Source: Marivirga arenosa
GTDB lineage: Bacteria; Bacteroidota; Bacteroidia; Cytophagales; Cyclobacteriaceae
Direction of reading: 5' to 3'
NCBI RefSeq assembly: GCF_030503895.2
Contig: NZ_CP129970.2
Location: 1,552,001 to 1,616,000, forward strand
DNA: 64,000 nucleotides
Shown: positions 1-9,341 of the stretch, piece after piece
Numbering within the stretch: position 1 is the stretch's first letter
How the letters are laid out: each line of letters opens with the position of its first letter
Translations under genes and position numbers: made by a program
The notes under the pieces: generated by a model
Database searches by the model: none
What the model was told of the DNA's origin: nothing
What the model saw: only the letters and a program-made list of their open reading frames with translations

Positions 1-1166
1 TAGAGAATCAAAGAAGCTGTCATATTACCTATACAAATCCTATAGTTCACGAAATATTAGAGGATGGCTTTGAAAGATCACCGATGTTTAATGGCAGAAT
101 ACAAGGTTTAGGTCCTAGATATTGTCCATCTATAGAAGATAAGATTAATAGATTTGCAGAAAGAAATAGACATCAAATATTTGTTGAGCCTGAAGGATGG
201 GATACCGTTGAAGTTTATGTGAACGGGTTTTCAACTTCATTACCAGAAGATATTCAGTATAAGGCCATCAGAGAAATTGAAGGATTCAAGAATGTAAAAA
301 TGTTCAGACCTGGCTATGCCATTGAATATGACTTCTTTCCTCCAACGCAATTAAAGACAACACTAGAAACTAAACTAGTAGGTAATCTGTATTTTGCAGG
401 TCAAATAAACGGTACCACTGGTTATGAAGAAGCAGCTTGCCAAGGCTTAATGGCAGGTATAAATGCTCATTTGAAAATTAATGAGAAAGAAGAATTCATT
501 CTTAATAGATCAGAAGCATATATTGGTGTTCTTATAGATGACTTAATCAATAAAGGGACGGAAGAGCCTTATAGAATGTTTACCTCCAGAGCAGAACACA
601 GAATCTTATTAAGGCAAGATAATGCAGACGTTAGATTAACTCCTTTAGGTCATAAGATTGGATTAGCTTCAGATGAACGATTAAAACAGGTTGAAGAAAA
701 ACAGTCAAGAATTGATGCGTTTATTAAAGGATTGAAAACTCATAAAGTAAAGCCTAATACTGTTAATGATAAACTTACTGAAATTAAGTCTTCTCCTATT
801 AAGGAGAAAACAAATGTCTATAGTATCTTAAAACGTCCTGAGATTTCATTTAAGCAATTACAGTTTATTGAGCAAGATTTAAATGATATGATCAGTAGTT
901 ATACTAAAGAAGTGGTAGAAGCATCTGAGATAAACATTAAATATGAAAGTTATATAGAAAAAGAGAATCAGCTAATTGAAAAAATGAGAAATCTTGAAGA
1001 TTTAAAGATTAAAGATTCTTTAGACTTCAATGCTATCCCTGCATTATCATCTGAGGCAAAAGAAAAGTTAAGAAAGGTAAGACCTCAAACATTAGGACAG
1101 GCATCAAGAATCAGTGGAGTAACTCCAGCTGATATTTCAATTTTAATGGTTTATTTAGGTAGATAA
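1..1166 (+). CDS. mnmG: MnmG (GidA), tRNA uridine 5-carboxymethylaminomethyl modification enzyme, 5' end missing
   Basis: FAD-dependent partner of MnmE that installs the carboxymethylaminomethyl group on U34 of tRNAs. The open frame is already running at base 3, so the N-terminal FAD-binding part lies before the window; about 387 residues remain of a usual 620. Visible are the conserved FNGRIQGLGPRYCPSIEDK stretch, the GQINGTTGYEEAA segment, the second GidA signature (YIGVLIDDL, then GTEEPYRMFTSRAEHR), and the C-terminal helical domain that contacts MnmE. The stop TAA shares one base with the ATG of the next gene (TAATG), which suggests translational coupling. In many bacteria mnmG lies beside the replication origin, which is relevant to the gap at 3.9-4.2 kb. 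Confidence 0.97.
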   Translation, partial: ENQRSCHITYTNPIVHEILEDGFERSPMFNGRIQGLGPRYCPSIEDKINRFAERNRHQIFVEPEGWDTVEVYVNGFSTSLPEDIQYKAIREIEGFKNVKMFRPGYAIEYDFFPPTQLKTTLETKLVGNLYFAGQINGTTGYEEAACQGLMAGINAHLKINEKEEFILNRSEAYIGVLIDDLINKGTEEPYRMFTSRAEHRILLRQDNADVRLTPLGHKIGLASDERLKQVEEKQSRIDAFIKGLKTHKVKPNTVNDKLTEIKSSPIKEKTNVYSILKRPEISFKQLQFIEQDLNDMISSYTKEVVEASEINIKYESYIEKENQLIEKMRNLEDLKIKDSLDFNAIPALSSEAKEKLRKVRPQTLGQASRISGVTPADISILMVYLGR

Positions 1167-2053
1167 TGAATTACGAAAATTTAACAGATTGCCCTGTTTG
1201 TGGTGGATCAAATTTAAAAAATCATAAAGTAGTTAAAGATCATTCAGTTAGTCAGGAATCATTCAATATAATGATGTGTGATAATTGTCATTTTCAATTC
1301 ACAAACCCAAGACCTGATGAGGAGAATATAGGAAAGTATTATAATTCTGAAGAATATATATCACACTCAGACAAGGCTAATTCCCCTATTAACTTTATAT
1401 ATAAGATTGCAAGAAAGTATGCATTATCTTCAAAAAGGAAATTAATTAATTCTGTTGCTAATCATAAAAAAGGTAGACTTTTAGATTATGGATGCGGAAC
1501 CGGATACTTTCTTGAAAATATGAAAAGTAATGGCTGGAAAGTATATGGTATTGAACCCAATGAAAAAGCCCGATCTATTGCAACAGAAAAAGCAAAGGTT
1601 AAAGAAAATATTGAACAGCTCAATTTAAAAAATAAGAAATTTGATGTTATTACGTTATGGCATGTATTGGAACACATACATGATCTTAATGATATCATCA
1701 AACAATTAAAATCAATATTAAAAGAAAAAGGCAAATTAGTAATAGCAGTTCCTAATATTGATAGTTATGAGCAATCATTTTATGAAGAGCATTGGGCTGC
1801 ATATGATGTACCAAGACATCTCTACCATTTTAGCCAGGATACCATGAACACATTAATGCTCAAACATGGTTTAAAAGTAAAGAAGGTCTATCCAATGAAA
1901 TTAGATGCATATTATATAAGTTTATTAAGTAGTAAATATAAATTTCAAAAGAATAAATTCATAAAATCTATCTTAACAGGTTATAAATCAAATAGTTACG
2001 CTAATAAAAATCAAAATAATTATTCAAGTCTTATATATATAATCAAAAAATGA
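1166..2053 (+). CDS. Class I SAM-dependent methyltransferase with N-terminal zinc-ribbon motif
   Basis: The protein has 295 residues. The N-terminus carries two CxxC pairs (C9/C12 and C38/C41) of the kind found in the zinc-binding head of Methyltransf_23-type enzymes. A SAM-binding motif DYGCGTGYF lies near residues 107-115, followed by an acidic strand end (YGIEPN) and the LWHVLEHIHD post-motif. The substrate is unknown; relatives methylate quinones, sugars or small molecules. It overlaps mnmG by one base and the next gene by four (ATGA), so the three are probably one transcript. Confidence 0.85.
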   Translation: MNYENLTDCPVCGGSNLKNHKVVKDHSVSQESFNIMMCDNCHFQFTNPRPDEENIGKYYNSEEYISHSDKANSPINFIYKIARKYALSSKRKLINSVANHKKGRLLDYGCGTGYFLENMKSNGWKVYGIEPNEKARSIATEKAKVKENIEQLNLKNKKFDVITLWHVLEHIHDLNDIIKQLKSILKEKGKLVIAVPNIDSYEQSFYEEHWAAYDVPRHLYHFSQDTMNTLMLKHGLKVKKVYPMKLDAYYISLLSSKYKFQKNKFIKSILTGYKSNSYANKNQNNYSSLIYIIKK

Positions 2054-3876
2054 TTAAAAGATATATCTCCCTACTTTTTAATATTCTAATCATATATGCA
2101 TGTGCTACAGTTCAAAGTCCTACAGGCGGAGAAAAAGATGAGAAAGCACCAATCTTATACGAATCAAATCCAGCTGATCAATCCATTAACTTTAAGGGAA
2201 CTGAGATTAGATTATTTTTTAATGAATGGATGAAATTAGAACAAATACAAAATGAATTAATAATCACACCCAGAGAAGAAATTGATTATGAAGCCAATTT
2301 GAAAAAACAAGAATTAATAATTCAATTAAAAAAACCTTTAAAAGATTCAACCACTTACACTTTTAATTTCAGAGAGGCATTAAAGGATATAACTGAAGGA
2401 AATTTATGGGAGAACCCAGTTATAGCATTTAGCACTGGTCCATTCTTAGATTCTTTAGAATTTAAGGGTCAAGTAGAAAATGTATTTACTCACCAAGCTC
2501 AGAAAGATTTTTTAGTAGGTCTGTATGATGCAAATTATGATTCAGCAGATTTAAGACAAGGTAAGCCAGTATATTTTACAACTACTGATGAAAATGGTAA
2601 TTATCGTTTTAGAAATTTAAAAGCAGGTGATTATCGACTTTATACTTTCAGAGATAGTAATAATGATTTAATAAATAATTCGCAATCTGAAGCATTTGGA
2701 TTTCATAATGAAATAATTTCCCTATATGATAGCATAGGCAATATTAAGCTGAGCACCTACAAGAGAAATGAGGACACACTTAAACTAAAAAAATATAGCC
2801 CAGTTGGTAAAGATTTTATTATTCAATATAATAAAGGAATAAAAGATTACTCTCTAATCAATCCTATTGATTCTAGTCAATATATATATGCAAATGATGT
2901 AGAAAAATCAAAATACATAAAAGTCTACAGAGAGAATTTTCCACAGTTAGAATATGAGACAGATTCTGTTTTATTAATAAGTCATGTTATTGATTCTACA
3001 TATAATAATAGAACTGATAGTGTATACGTTAAATTCAGAGAAAGTAGAGTAACAAATGATTCAATTAAAATACTTACAAAACCCGAAGGTAAAATAACAT
3101 CTGGTATTCAAGAATTCGAGCTTTCAACCACTAAACCAATATTTGACATTAATTATGATTCAATTCAAATCAGATATGATAGTATTCCAGTATACAGAAT
3201 TGATAATAAAAACGTAAAGATATCTGCAAACAAAAAAAATATAAGCATTTTAACAAAACTTGATAAATCCCAAGTTGAAGCTACTATCGATAGTATTACA
3301 GCTTATTTATCAACGCTCAATACTGATACTACCACAAATGAAAATGATAGTGTAAGCAATGAAACAGATACATTATCAAAAAACCTAAGTGAAAACAAGC
3401 AATTATATAACTCAAATAATACATCCAACTCAAAGAAAAGTAATTTAAATCTATATATAGGACAGGCTGCTTTTATTGGAATAGAAAAGGATAGCAGTAA
3501 AAGCTCTTCTACAAAAATAGAATTCAAAGAAGCTGAAGAATATGGAATTATAAAGGGCAAAGTAATCGGAGCTGAAGTTCCTTTTGTTGTTGAATTACTT
3601 GATGAAGAATTCAATGTGTTAGACAGCATTAGCAATCAGGAAGAATATACATTTCAATATGTAGAACCTGGTGATTATAAACTTAGGTTATTAAAGGATG
3701 AAAATAATAATCAAAAGTGGGATGCTGGTAATCCATTCACATTAAAAGAGAGTGAAAAATACATCTTTTTAAACGAATTAATTACGGTCAAAGCCAATTG
3801 GGAAGTTATAGACAAAAACTTTGATTTGAGTGTGGAAAACGAAGTGGATAATAGTGTAAAAGAAGAGGACTTATAA
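2050..3876 (+). CDS. Ig-like domain (Big_5/SbsA type) lipoprotein
   Basis: The 608-residue protein begins with a hydrophobic leader ending in a lipobox-like IIYACA, so it is probably a lipoprotein. Residues about 30-130 (KAPILYESNPADQS to VIAFSTGPF) match the Big_5/SbsA Ig-like fold seen in many Bacteroidota surface lipoproteins. A prealbumin-like segment follows at about 135-215 (ENGNYRFRNLKAGDYRLYTF), and a similar one lies near the C-terminus (VEPGDYKLRLLKDENNN). The middle is low-complexity, rich in Asn, Asp, Ser and Thr. No enzymatic motif is visible; a structural or envelope role is inferred. The ATG overlaps the previous stop. Confidence 0.8.
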   Translation: MIKRYISLLFNILIIYACATVQSPTGGEKDEKAPILYESNPADQSINFKGTEIRLFFNEWMKLEQIQNELIITPREEIDYEANLKKQELIIQLKKPLKDSTTYTFNFREALKDITEGNLWENPVIAFSTGPFLDSLEFKGQVENVFTHQAQKDFLVGLYDANYDSADLRQGKPVYFTTTDENGNYRFRNLKAGDYRLYTFRDSNNDLINNSQSEAFGFHNEIISLYDSIGNIKLSTYKRNEDTLKLKKYSPVGKDFIIQYNKGIKDYSLINPIDSSQYIYANDVEKSKYIKVYRENFPQLEYETDSVLLISHVIDSTYNNRTDSVYVKFRESRVTNDSIKILTKPEGKITSGIQEFELSTTKPIFDINYDSIQIRYDSIPVYRIDNKNVKISANKKNISILTKLDKSQVEATIDSITAYLSTLNTDTTTNENDSVSNETDTLSKNLSENKQLYNSNNTSNSKKSNLNLYIGQAAFIGIEKDSSKSSSTKIEFKEAEEYGIIKGKVIGAEVPFVVELLDEEFNVLDSISNQEEYTFQYVEPGDYKLRLLKDENNNQKWDAGNPFTLKESEKYIFLNELITVKANWEVIDKNFDLSVENEVDNSVKEEDL

Positions 3877-4202
3877 ACATTTATAAACACTGATAAGCAA
3901 TTAGAGATAGAAAGTGAATAAGTGAATAGTATAAGTGTAAAAAAGTTAGATCTATCTACACCTTCATCCACAAAATCTATATACACAGAAGTTATTCAAA
4001 ACTTATAAACAAAAAATCTAAAATATGTTAATTCACAGATTTTCAGAAAATTAAAAGTGGATAAGCATATTAATTATCTACATTTAATATACAGAGGACA
4101 GAAGAAAGAAATAAATGAATAAATTATCCACATATCAACAGGACTAACAATAGATAATAGTTTATATATATTTAAATAATATAATATTATGAGTGTGGAG
4201 AA
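3844..4202. other. Candidate replication origin: DnaA-box-like cluster with AT-rich stretch
   Basis: This gap has no gene. It holds one perfect DnaA box, TTATCCACA at 4124-4132, and several one-mismatch copies: 3844-3852 (minus, inside the preceding gene's end), 3964-3972 (TCATCCACA), 4056-4064 (minus) and 4194-4202 (minus, TTCTCCACA). TTATAAACA occurs at 3871, 3881 and 4003, and weaker matches near 3913, 3992 and 4029. Bases 4142-4190 are almost pure A/T and could unwind. Proximity to mnmG fits an origin in many bacteria. That this is oriC is inference; flanking genes on both sides run in the same direction, which is not the usual divergent pattern. Confidence 0.5.
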
Positions 4203-4230
4203 AACTAAAAGTGTATTCTAAAAAATTGAA

Positions 4231-6039
4231 ATGAGATATATCATTTTTACATATTTCTTAATTGCAACAACTATAAGCTTTGCCCAATCAAACCAAGAAA
4301 TAAGATTGGCAGATGCTTATTATAAAGACGGAGAATACGAAAAGGCAATATCTATTTATAGACAGCTGGCGGAGTCTCCGCAAAACATTGCTTTTATCCA
4401 CAAAAATTATCTAGAACTTTTATACGCAAAACAATACAATAAAGAAGCTGAAGATTATCTGAAATCTATTAATAAGATTTATCCAAATAACATCAGTTAT
4501 CAAGTCGATTTTGTGGATTACTATATTACCGTTAATGACAGCGCAAAAGCAGAAAAATATTATGATAAAATTGAAACCAATGTTCTTGAAAATTTAGCCA
4601 ACCTTAGATCAGCTGCTCAATTTTTTATTAACAAACAACATAGAGAATATGCAGAAAGACTGTATTTAGCAGCCAGATCAATAATGAGGGATCCTAATGC
4701 ATTTGCCATTCAATTAGCGACACTCTACCGCTATACGAGTCAAAAAGATAAAATGGTAAACGAATACCTAAAGTATGCGCTAGAAAGACCTAATAATATA
4801 CGCTATGTGAAGAATATGCTGCAGCTCTCATTGACAGAAGATGAGGAGCTACAAGCTTTTGTGGAAAAGATTATGGATAAGCTGCAAAATTCAAATGAAA
4901 AGGATATGTATGCAGATCTATTAATCTGGGCCAATTTACAATTGGAAAATTTTTATGCTGCTTTTATTCAGGCTCGGGCAATTGATAAGCGAAACCAACT
5001 TCAGGGTGAAAATAGTTTAGAAATTGGAACTCTTGCTTTTGAAAATGGAGAGTATGAAGTTGCTGAAATGATTTTTTCTTATGTAGTGGATAACTATCCA
5101 GATTCGAGAAATTATATAAAAGCAAAACAGATGGTTATTAAAGCTCAGGAAATAAAAATAAAAAATCAATTTCCTATTGATACCACCGCAATTCGAGAAT
5201 TAGTTTATTCTTATGATAATCTCATTAAGAATATCGGACTTTCACATTATACTTTAGAAGCTTATAGACAAAAGGCATTGCTGCATGCATTTTATCTAGA
5301 AGAATTTGACACCGCTATTAATATTCTTCAAAACATAATTAATTATCCAAATGCTGATCAAGATATCATTGCAACTTCAAAACTAAACCTAGGAGATATA
5401 TTTGTAATTACAGAACAGCCATGGGAATCTGTATTGCTGTATTACCAGGTAGAAAAAAGTCATAAAAATGAAGATTTGGGTGAAAATGCAAAATTGAAAA
5501 ATGCTAAACTTTCATTTTACAAAGGAGAGTTCAAATTAGCCCAAGAACATCTAGATATTTTGAAAAATGCTACTAGAAGAGAGATAGCAAACGATGCTAT
5601 GGACTTAAGCATCTTAATAAAAAACAATACTATTCTAGATTCTACGCAAAAGGCGCTTCGCGCCTATGCTGATGTAGATTTGATGCTGTATCAAAATAAA
5701 TATCAACGAGCCCAACAAACTTTGGATAGTCTGATTATTGAATATCAAGAACATCCAATTTTGGATGAGTTGCTTTGGCTTAAGGCAAAAAGAAATAAAG
5801 ATATTGGCCTTTATGATGAAGCCATTGATTTGTTATATACCATAGTCAATGAAATGCCCTATGATATTTTAACAGATGATGCGCTTTTTGAAATGGCAGT
5901 AATTCATGAAGAATTACTTCAAAATAATGAAAAAGCGAAAGAATTGTATCAAATTCTATTGCGCGATTATCCAGGGAGCATTTTTGTAGCAGAAGCTAGA
6001 AAACGATTTCGAAATTTAAGAGGTGATTTTGTTAATTAA
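4231..6039 (+). CDS. Tetratricopeptide repeat protein, secreted or periplasmic
   Basis: The 602-residue protein starts with a signal peptide (MRYIIFTYFLIATTISFAQS). Helical repeats follow: ADAYYKDGEYEKAISIYRQL near residue 27, IGTLAFENGEYEVAEMIF near 267, and several toward the C-terminus (YDEAIDLLYTIVNEMP, NEKAKELYQILLRDYPGS). No catalytic motif is seen, so a scaffold or assembly role in the envelope is inferred. The terminal repeats with a Tyr-Pro-Gly ending resemble YbgF/BamD-type TPRs. The gene sits directly after the candidate origin region. Confidence 0.8.
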   Translation: MRYIIFTYFLIATTISFAQSNQEIRLADAYYKDGEYEKAISIYRQLAESPQNIAFIHKNYLELLYAKQYNKEAEDYLKSINKIYPNNISYQVDFVDYYITVNDSAKAEKYYDKIETNVLENLANLRSAAQFFINKQHREYAERLYLAARSIMRDPNAFAIQLATLYRYTSQKDKMVNEYLKYALERPNNIRYVKNMLQLSLTEDEELQAFVEKIMDKLQNSNEKDMYADLLIWANLQLENFYAAFIQARAIDKRNQLQGENSLEIGTLAFENGEYEVAEMIFSYVVDNYPDSRNYIKAKQMVIKAQEIKIKNQFPIDTTAIRELVYSYDNLIKNIGLSHYTLEAYRQKALLHAFYLEEFDTAINILQNIINYPNADQDIIATSKLNLGDIFVITEQPWESVLLYYQVEKSHKNEDLGENAKLKNAKLSFYKGEFKLAQEHLDILKNATRREIANDAMDLSILIKNNTILDSTQKALRAYADVDLMLYQNKYQRAQQTLDSLIIEYQEHPILDELLWLKAKRNKDIGLYDEAIDLLYTIVNEMPYDILTDDALFEMAVIHEELLQNNEKAKELYQILLRDYPGSIFVAEARKRFRNLRGDFVN

Positions 6040-6073
6040 ATTAATAAAGAGTCTTTTATCCAGTCTTAATGTC

Positions 6074-6081
6074 TACCTTTG
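6074..6081 (+). promoter_or_regulatory. Candidate -7 promoter box TACCTTTG
   Basis: It matches the Bacteroidota -7 consensus TAnnTTTG exactly. No TTG lies at the expected distance upstream. Transcription would start near 6088, which favours the helicase start at 6151 over the in-frame TTG at 6091. Confidence 0.45.
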
Positions 6082-6150
6082 ATTTTTTAATTGACATATC
6101 TAACAGTTCCTATATTTAATTCATTTGATGGGAACAAAATTTCCCAACAT

Positions 6151-7383
6151 ATGAAATTTACAGAACTTAATATTATTGAGCCTATTTTAAAGGCTTTAGA
6201 AAAACAGAATTATTCGGAACCCACCGCCATCCAGAAAAAAGCAATTCCTATACTACTTGAAGGAAATGATATAATGGCGACTGCACAAACCGGTACGGGA
6301 AAAACTGCTGCTTTTGCAATTCCAATTTTGCAATTATTAGAAAAAGGCGATTCAAGACCTTCAAGTATAAAAACACTTGTTCTCACCCCTACAAGAGAAC
6401 TAGCTATTCAGATTAAAGAAAGCTTTGATGATTATGGACAATTTTTGACTAGTAAGAATGCTGTGATTTTTGGAGGTGTAAATCAAAAAAGTCAAGTTGA
6501 TCAAATCAAAAAAGGAGTTGATGTTTTAATTGCAACCCCCGGTAGACTTCTTGATTTAATGAATCAAGGCTATATTGATTTGAAGCATATTCAATATTTC
6601 GTTTTGGATGAAGCAGATAGAATGTTGGATATGGGTTTTATTCATGATATTAAAAAGATCATCAAAGTATTACCACATAAAAGACAATCTTTATTTTTCT
6701 CAGCTACTATGCCAAAAACAATAGTTGAGTTATCTAATCAAATCCTGAATAGCCCCACTAGAATTTCAGTAAGTCCTGTTTCATCAACTGCTGAAACAAT
6801 TCAACAGCAGTTATACTACACCAATAAATCCACCAAAAAAGATTTACTATACCATATTTTAAAAGATTCTTCTTTAGATCAAGTTTTACTTTTTGATAGA
6901 ACTAAGCATGGAGCAGATAGAATAGTAAGGGATTTAAAAAAGAAGAATATTACAGCCGCTGCAATTCACGGAGATAAGGCACAGAATCAAAGACAAAAAG
7001 CCCTTATCCAATTCAAGGAAAAGAAAATTCGAGTATTAGTAGCAACAGATATTGCCGCTAGGGGAATTGATATTGATAAACTGCAATACGTAATCAACTA
7101 CGATATTCCCAATGTAGCAGAAACCTATGTTCATAGAATAGGCAGGTCGGGCAGGGCAGGAGAGTCAGGACTAGCTATTTCATTTTGTGAGCCGGAAGAA
7201 AATGAATACGTCAAAGAAATTGAAAAGCTCATCAAACAAAAAATTCCTGTGGTTAATAAAAACCCTTTTCCACAAACTGATAAGCCTATGACTACAGCGC
7301 AGAAAAAAGAGTTTGAAAAAGAAAAGCAAAGAAGGAAGCAAGAGTTTTTTGCAAATAGAAAGAAGAAACAGAATAGAAGATAG
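6151..7383 (+). CDS. DEAD-box ATP-dependent RNA helicase, RhlE-like
   Basis: An RNA-unwinding ATPase of about 410 residues. All core motifs are present: a Q motif (PTAIQKKAIP), motif I AQTGTGKT (45-52, K51), Ia PTRELA, TPGRLLD, motif II DEAD at 153-156, SAT at 184-186, RGIDI and HRIGRSGRAG. The tail is Lys/Arg/Gln-rich, as in RhlE proteins that act on ribosomes or mRNA. I chose ATG 6151 rather than the in-frame TTG at 6091, because the family starts directly with the F-x-x-L Q-motif region and a promoter box lies just before 6091. It is probably a single-gene transcript. Confidence 0.93.
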   Translation: MKFTELNIIEPILKALEKQNYSEPTAIQKKAIPILLEGNDIMATAQTGTGKTAAFAIPILQLLEKGDSRPSSIKTLVLTPTRELAIQIKESFDDYGQFLTSKNAVIFGGVNQKSQVDQIKKGVDVLIATPGRLLDLMNQGYIDLKHIQYFVLDEADRMLDMGFIHDIKKIIKVLPHKRQSLFFSATMPKTIVELSNQILNSPTRISVSPVSSTAETIQQQLYYTNKSTKKDLLYHILKDSSLDQVLLFDRTKHGADRIVRDLKKKNITAAAIHGDKAQNQRQKALIQFKEKKIRVLVATDIAARGIDIDKLQYVINYDIPNVAETYVHRIGRSGRAGESGLAISFCEPEENEYVKEIEKLIKQKIPVVNKNPFPQTDKPMTTAQKKEFEKEKQRRKQEFFANRKKKQNRR

Positions 7384-7455
7384 AATTTTTATTGCCGCAA
7401 TTCATTCTTCTAAACTGGATTTAGTAATTTTATCATTAAACCTAAAATTTACTAT

Positions 7456-9198
7456 ATGTCACGAATTATCTTGATTGCATTATCACTTTTTATTTATTCA
7501 AATCTTAGCGCACAAGAATTAATTACAACATATGAAAAATCAGGTGGTAGCAAAACCGCTACCTACCAGGAGGCAATTAATTTCTATAAAAAATTAGCCA
7601 AGAAATATCCTCAAATCCATATTCAGGAAATGGGTTCAACCGATAGTGGGGAACCTCTTCATTTGGTTATTTTTAATAATGACAAAAAATTCAAATTTTC
7701 AGATCTGGAGAAATCTGAAAAACCAATTCTGTTTATCAACAATGGCATTCATCCTGGTGAATCAGATGGAATTGACGCTTCCATGATGATGTTGCGAAAT
7801 TGGGCCCAGAACATCAGCCAGTTTTCATATTTAGATAGCGTAATTGTAGCGGTTATTCCAATCTATAATGTAGGTGGAGCATTAAACCGTAATAGTACCA
7901 CAAGAACTAATCAAAATGGACCGAAAGAATATGGCTTTAGGGGAAACGCTCAAAATTACGATTTGAACAGAGATTTCATCAAGATGGATTCGAAAAATGC
8001 ATTTGCCTTTGCGAATATATTTCACAGTCTGGATCCTGATGTATTTATTGACACTCACGTAACCAATGGATCGGACCATCAACATGTGGTAACAGTCTTA
8101 ACCACTCAACATAACAAATTAGGTGGTGAATTAGGGAATTATTTACAAATGGAATTTGAACCTATGATTTTTTCAGAAATGGAGAAACGAAATAGAAATC
8201 CAATCAAATATGTGAATGTTCACGGCTGGTCACCAGAAAATGGATGGAATCAATTTTGGGATGCTCCAAGATATTCCACAGGATATGCTACCTTATTTCA
8301 GACTTTCGGTTTTATGACTGAAGATCATATGTGGAAAGATTATAAAACCAGAGTTGAAAATGTGTATGATTTTTTAACCATTGCTTCAGAATTAAGCGCA
8401 AAAGAAGGAGAAAAGATTCAGGCCTTAAAAAGGCAAGATCGAGAAGATTTATTAGAAGCGGATAGTTTGCCAATAAGCTGGGCCATTGATAAGGATGAGT
8501 TTGAAATGTTAACATTAATGGGATATGAGACCGATAAACCTATAAGTGAATTAACTAAGAATCCATTATTGACTTATAACAAAGAAGAAAAGCTGGAAAA
8601 GGAAGTTCCGTTTTATAATGTGTATAAAGTGGATAAAATGGTTAAAGTTCCAGATTATTATGTAATACCTCAAGCTTGGTATCGAGTAATTGAGAGATTA
8701 CAAGCTAATGATGTAGAATTAGAAAAAATTAAAAAGGATACTTCCTTTAATGTTGAGGTTTATCATATTGAAGATTTTGAAACGAGAAATAACCCTTACG
8801 AAGGACATTATTTACACTATTCTACAAAAGTTAAAAAATCAGAAAACGAAATAAATTTTAGAAAAGGAGATTACTTAATTAACACAGCTCAATTTTCTAG
8901 AAGATATATACTTGAAACGCTAGAACCGGAATCTCAAGACTCATTTTTTAACTGGAATTTCTTCGATACTATTCTTCAACAAAAGGAGAATTTTTCTGCT
9001 TACGTGTTTGAACCCATGGCTAAGGAGATCCTAGCTAATATGTCTGAATCTCAACAAAAAGAGTTTTATGATTTACAAGAAAATGATTCAGCATTTGCAG
9101 CTAACAATTATGCCCAGCTTGACTGGATTTTCAAAAGATCTGATCATTACGAAAAAGCGCATAAAAAATATCCCGTTTATAGGTTATTTGTAAAATGA
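7456..9198 (+). CDS. M14-family zinc carboxypeptidase, exported
   Basis: The 580-residue protein starts with a signal peptide (MSRIILIALSLFIYSNLSAQ). The M14 zinc ligands are visible as H99 and E102 in NNGIHPGESDG, and H201 in FIDTHVTNGSDH. The substrate-binding NRD triplet is in YDLNRDF near 171-173. The catalytic part covers roughly residues 25-320; the C-terminal half has no motif that I recognise. It probably trims peptides outside the cytoplasm. Its stop overlaps the start of a 48-residue membrane protein (ATGA), so they are likely co-translated. Confidence 0.88.
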   Translation: MSRIILIALSLFIYSNLSAQELITTYEKSGGSKTATYQEAINFYKKLAKKYPQIHIQEMGSTDSGEPLHLVIFNNDKKFKFSDLEKSEKPILFINNGIHPGESDGIDASMMMLRNWAQNISQFSYLDSVIVAVIPIYNVGGALNRNSTTRTNQNGPKEYGFRGNAQNYDLNRDFIKMDSKNAFAFANIFHSLDPDVFIDTHVTNGSDHQHVVTVLTTQHNKLGGELGNYLQMEFEPMIFSEMEKRNRNPIKYVNVHGWSPENGWNQFWDAPRYSTGYATLFQTFGFMTEDHMWKDYKTRVENVYDFLTIASELSAKEGEKIQALKRQDREDLLEADSLPISWAIDKDEFEMLTLMGYETDKPISELTKNPLLTYNKEEKLEKEVPFYNVYKVDKMVKVPDYYVIPQAWYRVIERLQANDVELEKIKKDTSFNVEVYHIEDFETRNNPYEGHYLHYSTKVKKSENEINFRKGDYLINTAQFSRRYILETLEPESQDSFFNWNFFDTILQQKENFSAYVFEPMAKEILANMSESQQKEFYDLQENDSAFAANNYAQLDWIFKRSDHYEKAHKKYPVYRLFVK

Positions 9199-9341
9199 AG
9201 ATGGGATCAATAATTCCATTCATTAAAATTGTAATCATTACCTTAATCGGAATGTTGATAGGTTATCTGCTTGGAAATATTTCATTGTTTACAGGAATAG
9301 CTTTTGCTCTTGGATTAGGCTTTTTTTATATCAAAAAATAA
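9195..9341 (+). CDS. Small hydrophobic membrane protein, 48 residues
   Basis: A short open frame, MKMGSIIPFIKIV and onward, ending FFYIKK. It has two hydrophobic stretches (about 6-26 and 29-44) joined by LLGNIS, so probably a two-helix hairpin in the membrane. The ATG overlaps the M14 peptidase stop in an ATGA arrangement, and its TAA directly abuts the ATG of the DnaJ-domain gene with no gap. That tight spacing on both sides is the main evidence that it is real. No function can be assigned; homologues would be missed by usual length cut-offs. Confidence 0.72.
   Translation: MKMGSIIPFIKIVIITLIGMLIGYLLGNISLFTGIAFALGLGFFYIKK

Noticed and set aside
3303-3635. 110-residue minus-strand frame
   Set aside because: Antisense to the Ig-like lipoprotein gene; Ser/Leu-rich as expected from a shadow of Asn/Asp/Lys-rich codons.
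6091-6150. TTG start for the DEAD-box helicase
   Set aside because: A promoter box lies directly before it and the extra residues do not fit the family.
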